Origin: CAZRGV01 sp964599655
Lineage (GTDB): Bacteria > Planctomycetota > Planctomycetia > Isosphaerales > Isosphaeraceae
DNA: 56,720 nucleotides
Assembly: GCA_964599655.1 (NCBI GenBank)
Contig: CAZRGV010000025.1
Span: forward strand, 1 to 56,720
Direction: 5' to 3'
The translations under genes were made by a program, and so were the position numbers. Below the pieces are notes generated by a model. It was not told the origin of the DNA, made no database searches, and saw only the letters and a list, made by a program, of their open reading frames with translations. Position 1 is the stretch's first letter; every line of letters begins with the position of its first letter. Below are positions 1 to 8,399 of this stretch, in pieces.

Positions 1-1707
1 GCCGAACGCCTCGCCGTCGAACCGTTCTTCCTTGAACCGGGCGAGAACCGCGGCGATTTCCCCGGCAACCTGATCGAACGGCACGTAGTCCTTGTATAGG
101 ACGTTGAGCCGGCCACCCAGGGTACTTCCGCCGAGGAAGATCGTGTACGTGCCTGGTTGGTTGCTGCCGTCGTCGTTCTTGGCGGCCGAGCGACCGACCA
201 GGCCGATGTCGGCGTTATAGGGGCGGGCGCAGCCGTTCGGGCAGCCGGTCATCCGCACGGTAAAGCGCTCGTCCTCCAGGCCGAGACGGGCGATCTCGAC
301 CTCGAGTTGGTCCAGGATCGTGGGCAGGGCTCGTTCCGCCTCGGTAACGGCTAGGCCGCATGTCGGAAGCGCAGGACACGCCATCGACCACCTGCGGACG
401 GTGGACACCCGCTCGACGGTGGCGATCCCGAACTCTTCCAGCAGGGCTTCGATGTCCGCCTTCCAGGAGGGATCGAGGTTGATCAGCAAGATCGACTGCT
501 GGCATGTCAGGCGCGCTGGGGTTCCGTACCGCTCGAAAAAAGTCCGCAAACCGCTCGCGAGCCGGAGCGTCCCTTCGTCCTTGATCCGTCCATTCTCGAC
601 GGGAAGTCCCAGAGAGAGCTTGCCGTCTCCCTGCGTTTCCCAGCCGAGATGGTCGCAAACCTCGGTGACCGGATTGGGCCTCGGTTCGGGCAGCGAGTGG
701 CCAAGGTACTCCTCAACCTTCGCCTTGAATGCGGGCAGACCCATATCGTAAATGACATACTTGAGCCGGGCCCGCTTCCGGTCCGATCGGTTCCCGAGGT
801 CACGATAGACTTTGACAATCGCCTCGCCAACCCGGAGCACATCCGTTCGCTCGACGAACGTCAAGGGCTGAGCGAGAGCCGGGAAGGTTTTGCCCGCGCT
901 CGGGGTCGTGCCAAGTCCGCCACCGACCAGAACGTTGTAGCCGAGCAACCGGCCATCCTCGACGACCGCCAGGAAGCCCAGATCGTTGGCGAAGACGTCG
1001 GTGCAGTTGTCGTGTGGTAACGCAAAGGCGGTCTTGAACTTGCGAGGCAGGTACGCCTTGCCGTAGATCGGCTCGGTCGGGTCGTCGCCGGGGGTCGGAA
1101 CCAGGATCGGACCTGGTTCGGGCAACGATCCGCCGTCCACTTTTTCGCCGTCGAGCCAGAGATCGCAGTAACTCGACGAACGAGGGGCGAAGTGCGACGC
1201 GAACGCATCGCAGTCGGACTGGAGTTGGTCGTGCAGGCGGTCCTTGATCGGCGCCGGGCAGCACAGAACGTTCCGCTCGACGTCGCCGCAGGCGGCCAGA
1301 GTCGAGAGCAACGTCTCATTGATCCGGCGGATAACAGACGGAAGGTCCTGTTTCAAGACGCCGTGCAACTGGAACTCCTGGCGGGTCGTGATTCTCAAGG
1401 TACCATTGCCGACGGTGCGAGCCAGCTCGTCGTGAGCCAGGTACTGAGCGGCCGTTAGCTTCCCGCCCGGAATCCGGGTGCGGACCATGAACTGGAACGC
1501 CTTCTCCTTGCCCTCTCGCTTCAACTGAAGGCGAAGGTCGCGATGGTCCTGCTGGTACGTTCCGTGGAACTTCAGTACCGTTGCCGCTTCTTCGCTGATG
1601 TGCGACGACCCGTTCCCGAACTCCTCGGCGAGCGAGCCTCGGAGGTAGTCGCTCCCGATCTTGATCAGCTCCACCTTGCTGGGCTTGGCGCTAGCGTTGG
1701 CGTCCAT
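1..1707 (-). CDS. Siroheme sulfite/nitrite reductase (ferredoxin-type), 3' end missing
   Basis: The frame is open from an ATG at 1707 to the window edge, 569 codons without a stop, so the C-terminus lies outside. The family reduces sulfite to sulfide (or nitrite to ammonia) at a coupled siroheme-[4Fe-4S] centre in the cytoplasm. The four cluster cysteines are visible as C-x5-C (MACPALPTCG, C444 and C450) and C-x3-C (TGCPNGCARP, C489 and C493). The N-terminal half has FMVRTRIPGG and TTRQEFQLHG, typical of Sir-type enzymes. GGAGAG lies 8 bases before the ATG, and no better upstream start is seen. The length already matches CysI/Sir (about 570-640 residues), so little is missing. It is divergent from the gene at 1906 across about 200 bp. 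Sulfite rather than nitrite as substrate is inferred from the overall resemblance. Confidence 0.88.
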   Translation of the reverse strand, partial: MDANASAKPSKVELIKIGSDYLRGSLAEEFGNGSSHISEEAATVLKFHGTYQQDHRDLRLQLKREGKEKAFQFMVRTRIPGGKLTAAQYLAHDELARTVGNGTLRITTRQEFQLHGVLKQDLPSVIRRINETLLSTLAACGDVERNVLCCPAPIKDRLHDQLQSDCDAFASHFAPRSSSYCDLWLDGEKVDGGSLPEPGPILVPTPGDDPTEPIYGKAYLPRKFKTAFALPHDNCTDVFANDLGFLAVVEDGRLLGYNVLVGGGLGTTPSAGKTFPALAQPLTFVERTDVLRVGEAIVKVYRDLGNRSDRKRARLKYVIYDMGLPAFKAKVEEYLGHSLPEPRPNPVTEVCDHLGWETQGDGKLSLGLPVENGRIKDEGTLRLASGLRTFFERYGTPARLTCQQSILLINLDPSWKADIEALLEEFGIATVERVSTVRRWSMACPALPTCGLAVTEAERALPTILDQLEVEIARLGLEDERFTVRMTGCPNGCARPYNADIGLVGRSAAKNDDGSNQPGTYTIFLGGSTLGGRLNVLYKDYVPFDQVAGEIAAVLARFKEERFDGEAFG

Positions 1708-1905
1708 CGTCGGGCCTCTCCGGAACATCCCCGAAACGGTCCAGGTCGCAATCTTCAGTTACTTCATCAAGATACAGGACAATCATTCTATCGGCGAGTC
1801 TCGCCGAGATCAATCGCGACTTTCGAGGACTGGGAAGCGAGAGGCGTTCAGGATACACTTCCCGTGGGAAGGAATTCCGGACGGCGGGACCGGCGCGAGG
1901 CGATC

Positions 1906-2430
1906 ATGGCCGACTATCACCTGGAAGGGCCGAAGCCCGCTCGCATGTATGAGGTGATCTTGCCGAAGAAGCTGGGTTATTTCGGCAAGGTGCAGGAGGT
2001 GCTCGAAGACCTCTTCCGCGAGCAGGCGATACGGGCCGTACCGTTCGTCAGGAGATCGATCCAACAGAAGCAGAAGCGAGATCCCGCGTTCGACGAGGAG
2101 TCATGGCTTCGCACGCTTAGCCGTGCCTGTCGGGGCTATTCGATTTACGAGATGGATGGCCGTTACCTCTCGGCGCAAGGGCCGGTTGATGAGCGGGTTC
2201 TGGTCATCCGATTCATCTTCCATAACCCGGGCGGCTTGAATTCCGATCCGTCGACCGATTTCCTTGCGGCGTCGCTGGAGGTCGTCAACCACCTTGTGGC
2301 CCATCGCTTCGCGGAGGAGCTCGGGGTCGAGGAAGAAATCTGGTTCCTTGAGTATAACAGCCCGCAACTGGCCATTTGGCGAAAAGACGCGGAGTCGGCG
2401 ACCGAGCCCCCCCAGGATCTTCATGCATGA
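1906..2430 (+). CDS. Conserved-looking hypothetical protein
   Basis: A 174-residue soluble protein that I do not recognise. The frame stays open upstream to 1543, but that part overlaps the divergent reductase gene and has low-complexity Arg/Pro composition, so ATG 1906 (MADYHLEG) is preferred. The protein is mixed alpha/beta with no signal peptide or membrane segment. An aromatic-rich C-terminal half (EEEIWFLEYNSPQLAIW) suggests a folded domain. Its TGA overlaps the ATG of the DinB-like gene (ATGA), so the two are probably co-transcribed and translationally coupled, followed closely by the SUI1-like gene. No function can be assigned. Confidence 0.65.
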   Translation: MADYHLEGPKPARMYEVILPKKLGYFGKVQEVLEDLFREQAIRAVPFVRRSIQQKQKRDPAFDEESWLRTLSRACRGYSIYEMDGRYLSAQGPVDERVLVIRFIFHNPGGLNSDPSTDFLAASLEVVNHLVAHRFAEELGVEEEIWFLEYNSPQLAIWRKDAESATEPPQDLHA

Positions 2431-2918
2431 GCGCGGAATTGATCGACCGATACGCGTTGGGTCCCGAGCTTCTCTCCTACGCGGCCCAGGGACTCACTCG
2501 CGAACAGCAGCAGGCACGTCCGGGCCCCGGCGCCTGGAGCATTGCCGAGCTCGTTGCCCACATGCTTGACAGCGACCTGGTCGGCTCCGACCGGATCAAG
2601 CGAGTTCTTGCCGAGGAGAATCCCACGCTCCAGGCCTACGACGAGAATGCCTGGATCGCGCGGCTGCGTTCGCATGAGATGCCGGTCGCTGAGGCCCTGG
2701 AGCTGTTCGCCGCCAACCGTCGATGGACGACTCGCCTGCTCCGGGCCTGCGACGAGTCGGATTTCGCTCGATCCGGTCTCCATACGGAAAATGGTCGCGT
2801 CACCCTGGCCGAGCTGGTGGTCGGCTACGTCCGGCACGTCGATCACCACCTTCGATTCCTGTACGCGAAGCGGGCAAACCTGGGCGTGAGTTTGTATCCG
2901 CGATACTCGAGCGAGTAA
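2427..2918 (+). CDS. DinB/YfiT-like four-helix-bundle protein
   Basis: A 163-residue protein of the DinB_2 type, a four-helix bundle that usually binds a metal through three histidines; some members act as thiol transferases or in stress responses. The pattern is visible: one His in WSIAELVAHMLDSD near residue 42 and an HxxxH-type cluster in VRHVDHHLRFLY near residues 136-141. The PGPGAWSI segment before the first His is also characteristic. ATG 2427 overlaps the stop of the upstream gene by ATGA. The short stretch before it in the same frame (from 2376) lies inside the previous gene and is rejected. The substrate is unknown. Confidence 0.8.
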   Translation: MSAELIDRYALGPELLSYAAQGLTREQQQARPGPGAWSIAELVAHMLDSDLVGSDRIKRVLAEENPTLQAYDENAWIARLRSHEMPVAEALELFAANRRWTTRLLRACDESDFARSGLHTENGRVTLAELVVGYVRHVDHHLRFLYAKRANLGVSLYPRYSSE

Positions 2919-2942
2919 CCGATCCGTCAGGAGGATGACCAC

Positions 2943-3296
2943 GTGGGCCGACTCTTCGCGGGTACCCCCTGGGACCGACCGCCTCGATGCGAGCGTTGTG
3001 GCGAGCTGGTGACGGAATGCACCTGTCCGCCTTCCGTCGAGGAGCCGGTTCGACTGGCCCCCGAAGTCCAGACTGCCCGGCTCCGGCTCGAAAAGCGCCC
3101 CAAGGGAAAGGTCGTGACGATCGTCGCCGATCTCGATCCGAGCGGCAATGATCTCGAAGCCTTGGCGGCAACGCTCAAGTCACGTTGCGGTGCTGGCGGC
3201 ACGGTCAAAGCGGGACGGATCGAGCTCCAGGGAGATCATGTCGCGAGCGCGGAATCGGCGCTCTCAGCCATCGGTTACAAGACGAAGCGAGGCTGA
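2943..3296 (+). CDS. yciH: SUI1/eIF1-like translation initiation factor (YciH family)
   Basis: A 117-residue protein with a C-terminal SUI1 domain (about residues 45-117): KGKVVTIVADLDPSGNDLEAL followed by CGAGGTVKAGRIELQGDH, the usual beta-alpha-beta arrangement of eIF1/YciH. In bacteria these proteins bind the 30S subunit and can influence start-codon selection; the role here is inferred. The N-terminus carries a C-x2-C...C-x-C cluster (CERCGELVTECTCP) that could bind zinc. The start is GTG 2943 because a perfect AGGAGG sits 8 bases upstream. An ATG at 2935 is in another frame. It is the third gene of the cluster starting at 1906 and converges on coaC with only 13 bp between the stops. Confidence 0.85.
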   Translation: MGRLFAGTPWDRPPRCERCGELVTECTCPPSVEEPVRLAPEVQTARLRLEKRPKGKVVTIVADLDPSGNDLEALAATLKSRCGAGGTVKAGRIELQGDHVASAESALSAIGYKTKRG

Positions 3297-3309
3297 CCGG
3301 AGCAAACGA

Positions 3310-3951
3310 TCAAGGCGATTCAACGGCCCAATTTCGGACCACTTCCGCCAAGGTCACAACCTCGGCCATCGCGCCGACGCCGACGTCGCCGCAGGCCAAA
3401 CGCTTGGCTTGCGGCGGAACGAGGACGATGCCCGGAGCGTGGCGAGCGAACAGCTCAGCCGCTTGATCGAGCGCCCATCGTTCTGGGAGTGGACCCTCGC
3501 CATGATCTTCGAGCAAGAGCCGAAGATGACGTCGCGTGACAGAACTTTCCCACATCAATGTATTCATGGCCGGGGCCAGAACGACTGGCTTGTGGAAATC
3601 CCAGGCGCGGAAAAGGCAGGTCAGAAAGTTGTCGGAGAGGCCGAGCGCGAACTTGGCCAGCGTGTTGGCGTCGAGCGGAGCGACGATGAGGAGATCGGCC
3701 CAGCGACGAAATTCGATGTGCAGCACCGGATCGTCACGTTGATAGCGCGTGCCTGGCCACTCATCCGCGTCACGGTAGAACGGGCCGCGATCCGAATCCG
3801 GCGTACCGAGTTCCTGGGGATCGAAGAAATAAAGGGCCGATTCCGTTGCCACGACGCGCACCTCGTGGCCTTGCTCGCGGAGTGCGGCGAGGAGCGACGG
3901 TGTGCGAATGGCCGCCACCGAACCGGTCACGCCCAGGATGATCTTCGGCAT
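3310..3951 (-). CDS. coaC: Flavoprotein, phosphopantothenoylcysteine decarboxylase type (CoaC-like)
   Basis: A 213-residue HFCD-family flavoprotein. The family decarboxylates 4'-phosphopantothenoyl-L-cysteine in coenzyme A synthesis using FMN. Visible landmarks are GVTGSVAA at the N-terminus (FMN phosphate site), HIEFRRWADLLIVAPLDANT with the active-site His and the ANT motif, the PAMNTLMW substrate clamp, and LACGDVGVGAMAE with the catalytic Cys. It lacks the CoaB synthetase half found in bifunctional Dfp, so CoaB must be encoded elsewhere. ATG 3951 starts directly before the first beta strand (MPKIILGVTG). The longer in-frame version from 4023 adds an unlikely basic leader that enters the space after the upstream small gene. 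It follows that gene by 77 bp on the same strand. Confidence 0.85.
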   Translation of the reverse strand: MPKIILGVTGSVAAIRTPSLLAALREQGHEVRVVATESALYFFDPQELGTPDSDRGPFYRDADEWPGTRYQRDDPVLHIEFRRWADLLIVAPLDANTLAKFALGLSDNFLTCLFRAWDFHKPVVLAPAMNTLMWESSVTRRHLRLLLEDHGEGPLPERWALDQAAELFARHAPGIVLVPPQAKRLACGDVGVGAMAEVVTLAEVVRNWAVESP

Positions 3952-4028
3952 CGATCGTGTTCGCCGAGGAGAGCAATCCGAAGCCTTGAGGAGCGGAATT
4001 CCCCGCCCCGTGTTGCACTGCACTGGGT

Positions 4029-4268
4029 TTATCGATTCTCGACCGAAAGAGGCTCGACGGATCGGTTGATCACATCCACCAGATCATTCCAGAGTTGTTG
4101 CTGAAGCTGGGCGAATTCCCTGCGGGTCAGGAAGAGTCGCTCATGAGCCCGTTGCACCACCATGGATACGATCGCCTGCAGGTCGGCGTGGAGCAAGCCT
4201 TCCAGTTCGTCGAACGCCTCGGGGAGTTCCAACGCGTCGAAGGACATCTCTTGATCACAGGTGGCCAT
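4029..4268 (-). CDS. Small acidic protein upstream of coaC
   Basis: A 79-residue, mostly helical protein with no signal peptide that I do not recognise. A strong AAGGAGG lies six bases before ATG 4268, which supports a real gene. It sits directly upstream of coaC on the same strand, probably in the same transcript. In many bacteria that position is held by rpoZ (RNA polymerase omega), but the residues visible here (LQAIVSMVVQRAHERLF) show only a vague likeness to omega, so the name is not assigned. Confidence 0.7.
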   Translation of the reverse strand: MATCDQEMSFDALELPEAFDELEGLLHADLQAIVSMVVQRAHERLFLTRREFAQLQQQLWNDLVDVINRSVEPLSVENR

Positions 4269-4469
4269 ACCGGACCCTCCTTGGCAAGGGTACGAGTGAA
4301 TGCACGGGTTCCTCTCGTGCGAAAACGAACGACGTCCCGATCCAACCTCCCATCCCGTGCGTCAAAGGTCTGCCTCCATCGCAGTTTCCGAGGGGAGGAT
4401 TTGTAAGAAGCATGTTCTGAAGAGCAAGCAAGTGTCGCGCCAAGCCATGAACGCGTTGTGAGAATTCGA

Positions 4470-4487
4470 TCTGGAGACGTTTCCAGA
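4470..4487. terminator. Short hairpin downstream of the Mrr-like gene
   Basis: TCTGGA (4470-4475) and TCCAGA (4482-4487) form a perfect 6-bp stem around a 6-base loop, 15 bp after the Mrr stop in the direction of transcription. No T-tract follows, so termination is only a possibility. Confidence 0.3.
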
Positions 4488-4502
4488 GAAAGATCGACCG
4501 CA

Positions 4503-5330
4503 TCAGAACCAGGCGGGTTGGGGCTCCCGGCGCGCCCCGGGTCCAAGGGCGTCTTGAACCAGTTCCACCAGACGAGGTCCGTCCACCAATTCAATGGGAT
4601 GGTCGGCGACGAAACGCTCGGCCGCAAGCGAAAAGGTGCTTGTCGTGACGAAGTAACCTTTGTGGCTCCGGGTATGGTGAATCGCGCCCAGGAACTTTTG
4701 CAGGTCGGGCGAGCCGACGACCGAGCGGCTGTGATACTTGCACTGCACGATCCCGAGCAGTCCCGCCTTGCGAACGCGCAGATCGACGCCTTCATCACCG
4801 GAACCGCCGACGCGCTCGACGTCGTAGCCAAGGGCTTCAAAGACCTCGGCAACGAACTCTTCGAACCCTTCCGGATTCAACGAGGAAAGCTGGGCAAGCT
4901 TCAGCTCGGCACGACGCGCTTGCCGCCGCAAACGTTCGGCGTTTTCCCGCCCCTCTCGCACCGACTTGCGAAGTAGCTGGCACTGATCCTCGTAGGCCGG
5001 GCGCTCGGATTCGTCGAGCCGGTCGAGAAAGCGCTCGATCTTGAACAGAGCATTGTCAATGGTGTTGTCGAGCCGCAAGCGTTCGGCACGCGTGAGGTGA
5101 TTCTGGTAGCGCCGGAAAATGGCGTATTCCAGGTGCTCGACCGCGCCATCGAACTCCGCCGGGGTACGGATGACAGGAGCCTCGTCCTGGTAGGGCGTGG
5201 ATCGGAAGAGGGACGCCTGAGCGGGACGCTCTGGCGCGGACTCCGAGCGCGACGCGGACTCGGTTTCACCCAATCGGCTCTTCAGCCACTCAATCAGCAG
5301 AGTGGCGCACTGCGAACCCGTGCATTCCAT
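4503..5330 (-). CDS. Orphan Mrr-like restriction endonuclease-fold protein
   Basis: A 275-residue protein. The C-terminal half (about 155-260) is an Mrr_cat-type nuclease domain: LNPEGFEEFVAEVFEALGY, then GGSGDEGVDLRV and GIVQCKYHSR, giving the D...(Q/E)xK metal-site pattern, and later GYFVTTSTFS. Mrr-family enzymes cut modified DNA or act in DNA maintenance. The N-terminal half (about 60-150) is a highly charged helical, coiled-coil-like region that could dimerise or bind a partner. No methyltransferase, helicase or specificity subunit lies beside it, so it would be a stand-alone type IV-like nuclease or repair enzyme. ATG 5330 has no close Shine-Dalgarno, so the start is less certain than the fold. 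Confidence 0.82.
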   Translation of the reverse strand: MECTGSQCATLLIEWLKSRLGETESASRSESAPERPAQASLFRSTPYQDEAPVIRTPAEFDGAVEHLEYAIFRRYQNHLTRAERLRLDNTIDNALFKIERFLDRLDESERPAYEDQCQLLRKSVREGRENAERLRRQARRAELKLAQLSSLNPEGFEEFVAEVFEALGYDVERVGGSGDEGVDLRVRKAGLLGIVQCKYHSRSVVGSPDLQKFLGAIHHTRSHKGYFVTTSTFSLAAERFVADHPIELVDGPRLVELVQDALGPGARREPQPAWF

Positions 5331-5730
5331 TCGGACGAGTGGCTCCGTGGCAGATCCTGGGCGGTGAACATCCAGCGCGATGCGTCACTTGCGAGGGGAA
5401 TTCACGTTTCCGTGACCGTGAGACTGGCGAACCCGGAGAATTCGCGAGACCCGCACGTCTCGTCAACAGGATCCAGGAGAATGGCGTCGAAGACGATCCT
5501 GTCCACGTTCTCCCTTGATACGCAACGAGTCGGCCTTCCCGCGAAGAAAATCTTTTGGACTGAGCGACAAGTCATTGGCGAACGGCCCGANNNNNNNNNN
5601 NNNNNNNNNNNNNNNNNNNNNNNACGCGGGATCGCGTTGACTTCGAGGGTTGTCGGGGCCGACAATCGGGAGAAGGAACGGGATGATGCCCGGAAGCGCC
5701 GGGCCGTTAGATCCAGGAGTTCCGACTCTC
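5331..5730. other. Intergenic region with assembly gap
   Basis: A 400-bp divergent region between the Mrr-like gene and ispD. It contains 33 Ns at 5591-5623. No convincing gene is visible; frames crossing it have Arg/Ser-rich shadow composition. It must hold both promoters, but I cannot point to a good -35/-10 pair. Confidence 0.6.
5591..5623. other. Assembly gap (33 N)
   Basis: Undetermined bases in the region upstream of ispD. Confidence 0.95.
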
Positions 5731-6510
5731 ATGGGACCATTTTCCGTCATCCTGCCCGCCGCGGGACGCTCCAGCCGCTTCGGCCACGCGAAGGAGAAGA
5801 AGATTTTCGTCGAGCTTGACGGCCGAGCGGTTTGGCTCCGAGCGGTTGAACCGTTCGTCAATCGTGACGACGTCGCGCAGATTATCGTGGCGATCGCGCC
5901 CGAAGATCGCGAGTTGTTCGAGCGACGATTCCGGCACAGCGTGGCGTTCATGAACCTGACGGTCCTCGACGGTGGTGCGGAGCGGTCCGAGTCGGTCGCC
6001 AGAGCCCTTGAAGCGGTCGACCCAGCCTGCGAGTTCGTCGCCGTGCACGACGCCGCTCGCCCTTGCTTGACGAAGACCCTCGTCGATACGGTGTTCGACG
6101 CCGCCAGGGCCCACGGCGCGGCCCTACCCGGATTACCAGTCCACGACACGTTGAAGCGCGTGGATGACCAGCGACAGATCGTCGAGACCGTCTCGAGAGC
6201 GGGGCTGTTCGCGGTTCAGACCCCCCAGGCATTCCGACGAGAGTTGCTGCAACGGGCCTACGCCAACCGATCACGAACGCCAGGCGCGACGGATGACGCG
6301 CAACTGGTCGAGGCGCTCGGGCATTCGTGCCGGGTCGTCGACGGCTCCCCCTTCAACCTCAAGATCACCACGCAGGAGGACCTTCGACTCGCCTCGGCGA
6401 TTCTCCAGGTGTTGCCCAAACCCAAGCCCGAAGGGCCGGCGCACCCCTTCGCTGACGAGCAGTCGATGTGGGGCGACCAGCCCAGGCCAAGGCTAAAAGA
6501 CCTGTTCTGA
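5731..6510 (+). CDS. ispD: 2-C-methyl-D-erythritol 4-phosphate cytidylyltransferase
   Basis: A 259-residue enzyme that transfers CMP from CTP to MEP, the third step of the non-mevalonate isoprenoid pathway. Visible motifs are the CTP loop SVILPAAGRSSRFG (residues 4-17) followed by the Lys-containing KEKKIF, GAERSESVARAL, VHDAARPC (metal/CTP binding), and AVQTPQAFRRELL with TDDAQLVEA and NLKITTQEDL near the C-terminus. The length is slightly above the usual 230 because of a roughly 30-residue polar tail. ATG 5731 is chosen because it lies three codons before the conserved first strand, with AGGAG 11 bases upstream; ATG 5683 or 5686 in frame would add a non-conserved leader. A convergent hairpin follows. 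Confidence 0.93.
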   Translation: MGPFSVILPAAGRSSRFGHAKEKKIFVELDGRAVWLRAVEPFVNRDDVAQIIVAIAPEDRELFERRFRHSVAFMNLTVLDGGAERSESVARALEAVDPACEFVAVHDAARPCLTKTLVDTVFDAARAHGAALPGLPVHDTLKRVDDQRQIVETVSRAGLFAVQTPQAFRRELLQRAYANRSRTPGATDDAQLVEALGHSCRVVDGSPFNLKITTQEDLRLASAILQVLPKPKPEGPAHPFADEQSMWGDQPRPRLKDLF

Positions 6511-6558
6511 TCGTTGAGGCAAGGAGCTTTCGGACCGATCGAAGCGGGGAGCGACCAG

Positions 6559-6595
6559 CACGAAGCCGACCTCAACGGTTCGGGGCGGCTTCGTG
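6559..6595. terminator. Bidirectional terminator hairpin between ispD and the SGNH hydrolase
   Basis: CACGAAGCCG (6559-6568) and CGGCTTCGTG (6586-6595) form a perfect 10-bp GC-rich stem with a 17-base loop, placed between two convergent genes. There is no clear T-tract on either side. Confidence 0.6.
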
Positions 6596-6629
6596 ATCGA
6601 TCGGCTCACGAACGAGCGAGGCTTCGAAC

Positions 6630-7391
6630 TCAAGCGGCATTCGCCTGCGAGGGTTCATCCATCATTTGCCAGAGCGTCGGCTCGATCGCCTCGGCCCATC
6701 GGCGGTAGCCGGGAAGGCTGAGGTGGAGGAAGTCGGGCATGATCTCCTTCGGAATCTGGCCGTCCTGGTTCAGGAAAGCGTCCCGGATGTCGAGATACTT
6801 GATCATCTTGCCGTCATCAAGCGACTTGATAATGTCATTGACCTGACCGATTCGCGGGTCGAGCGACGCGACGGACTGGGACTTGTCGCGGTTGGCGCCT
6901 CGTGGAAAAACGCCGAGCAGGAGAATCTTGGTGTGGGGCAGCTTCTCACGCAACCGATCGACGATGGCCCGGATGCCCTCGGCGATCTCGACGGGCGTGT
7001 TGCTGCCGATGTTGTTGGTCCCGATCATCAACACGACCACCTTGGGGCTGATGCCATCGATCTCGCCATGGTCGAGGCGCCAGAGGACATGCTGCGTCCG
7101 GTCGCCGCCGATGCCAAAGTTGGCCGGGTTTCTTGGCTCGTAGAACCGCTTCCAGACCGCGTTGTTGTTCCAGCCCTGTGTAATCGAATCTCCAAGAAAC
7201 AGTATGTCGATATTCTTTTGCTTGGCTCGATCGAGAAAGGACTGATGCATCTTCATCCACCAGTCCTGATCTCTGGCCGCGGGTTCGGAGGCGGTCCCAC
7301 CCTTGTACGACTGGCCGCAGGCGGTCATGGCAAGGATGTTGAGCGACAGGCTGATCAACCAGAGGCGGTGCGTTCGGGACAACCAACGCAT
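6630..7391 (-). CDS. Secreted SGNH/GDSL hydrolase (PAF-acetylhydrolase-like)
   Basis: A 253-residue esterase/lipase of the SGNH fold. Block I is ILFLGDSITQGW (nucleophile Ser in GDSI), block III is VVVLMIGTNNIG (oxyanion Asn), and block V is PDFLHLSLPGY with the Asp-x-x-His pair. The N-terminus is a signal peptide (basic start, then LWLISLSLNILAMTACG); the Cys after MTA could be a lipoprotein cleavage site, although the lipobox is imperfect. ATG 7391 is preferred over the longer frame because it starts the signal peptide and has AAGGAG about ten bases upstream. Planctomycetes often use such proteins for extracellular sugar-ester or lipid cleavage; the substrate here is unknown. Confidence 0.87.
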   Translation of the reverse strand: MRWLSRTHRLWLISLSLNILAMTACGQSYKGGTASEPAARDQDWWMKMHQSFLDRAKQKNIDILFLGDSITQGWNNNAVWKRFYEPRNPANFGIGGDRTQHVLWRLDHGEIDGISPKVVVLMIGTNNIGSNTPVEIAEGIRAIVDRLREKLPHTKILLLGVFPRGANRDKSQSVASLDPRIGQVNDIIKSLDDGKMIKYLDIRDAFLNQDGQIPKEIMPDFLHLSLPGYRRWAEAIEPTLWQMMDEPSQANAA

Positions 7392-7525
7392 GGTGTTTTC
7401 GTCTCCTTGGAAGAGGCAAGACCGCGAGGTGGGCTGGTCCGAGGAGGAGGGTTCGCCCGGCTCATCGTGGTCCAATCCGCCACATCGTAACCGGCGATTC
7501 GAGGGGAATCCAGCACCCGCTCCGA

Positions 7526-8230
7526 TCACGCCTCACCCAGCGTCCACGGTTGACCGAAGTGTTCCTCGAAGCAGACGTGCCCCAGTCCGAACCGGCCCGG
7601 AAAGGGCTTCACGGTCGACGCGAAGCCCAGCGCGATGAGGCAGCACACGGTGTGGTCGTCGGGAACACCGAATTCCTGCCTGACCCGCTCGGGATCGAAT
7701 CCTTCCAGGGGAGCTGAGGAGACGCCCAGGCTCTCGGCGGCGATCATCAACGTCGAGGCGGCGAGCATGGTCGATCGGGTGGCCCAGAGGGGCGGGTCAG
7801 GGCGGCGTTCCATGCCTCTGGTCGCATTGACACGCAAGGCGGCGGCCGCCTGGGCGTCGATCACGCCCAGGCGCTGTTGTTGTTCAAGGATCGCTTCAAG
7901 GTCGGTCTGATGGGGGTTGTGGTATCCGAGCACGATGAGAACCACGGGCGCCTCAGCGATCTTTGCCTGCCCGTAGGCGCAGCCTCGAAGCCGCTCGCGG
8001 TTGCGAGCCGATCGGACAACCACGAAGCGCCAGGGCTGGAGGTTGTAGCCCGATGGGGCCAACGTCGCCAGGTGAAGAATCCGCTTGAGCAAGTCGTCGG
8101 GCACCGGCCGTTCGGGATCGAAATGCCGGGTGGCTCGTCGCCTCGCAATGGCTTCGGGCGCGGTCAGAGCCTGGCTCGTCACCGCTCGGGCGGCGGGTTC
8201 GTCGGTCAGGGGCCAGTCGTACTGCGACAT
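7526..8230 (-). CDS. Nitroreductase-family FMN oxidoreductase
   Basis: A 234-residue member of the nitroreductase superfamily, which uses FMN and NAD(P)H to reduce nitro groups, quinones or related substrates. The N-terminal FMN-phosphate motif is RRRATRHFDPERPVPDDLL, followed by LAPSGYNLQPWRFVVVRS, the family's TAPSxxNxQPW-type signature. Further on are STLMIAAESLGVSSAPLEGFDPERVRQ and CCLIALGFAS, matching the usual second FMN loop. ATG 8230 is chosen because translation from farther upstream would add an Arg/Pro-rich segment without homology. It shares strand with the SGNH hydrolase gene (134 bp downstream) but a common function is not evident. Confidence 0.88.
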   Translation of the reverse strand: MSQYDWPLTDEPAARAVTSQALTAPEAIARRRATRHFDPERPVPDDLLKRILHLATLAPSGYNLQPWRFVVVRSARNRERLRGCAYGQAKIAEAPVVLIVLGYHNPHQTDLEAILEQQQRLGVIDAQAAAALRVNATRGMERRPDPPLWATRSTMLAASTLMIAAESLGVSSAPLEGFDPERVRQEFGVPDDHTVCCLIALGFASTVKPFPGRFGLGHVCFEEHFGQPWTLGEA

Positions 8231-8399
8231 GGGGACGTCTCGGTTTCCTTCGAGGGGAAAAGCGATGGGGTCATGACAAGGGGTCGGCCTTGGCTTATCA
8301 TCCGCGATGCCAGAGAGGCGCATGTCCGGCCGATTCACCGGGGTGCCTTCTCTCCCCATTGACCGATTGGGATAACCTCAAAGACAAGGACCGCAACTC

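Noticed and set aside
1543..1905. N-terminal extension of the hypothetical protein at 1906
   Set aside because: It overlaps the reductase gene on the other strand and has shadow composition.
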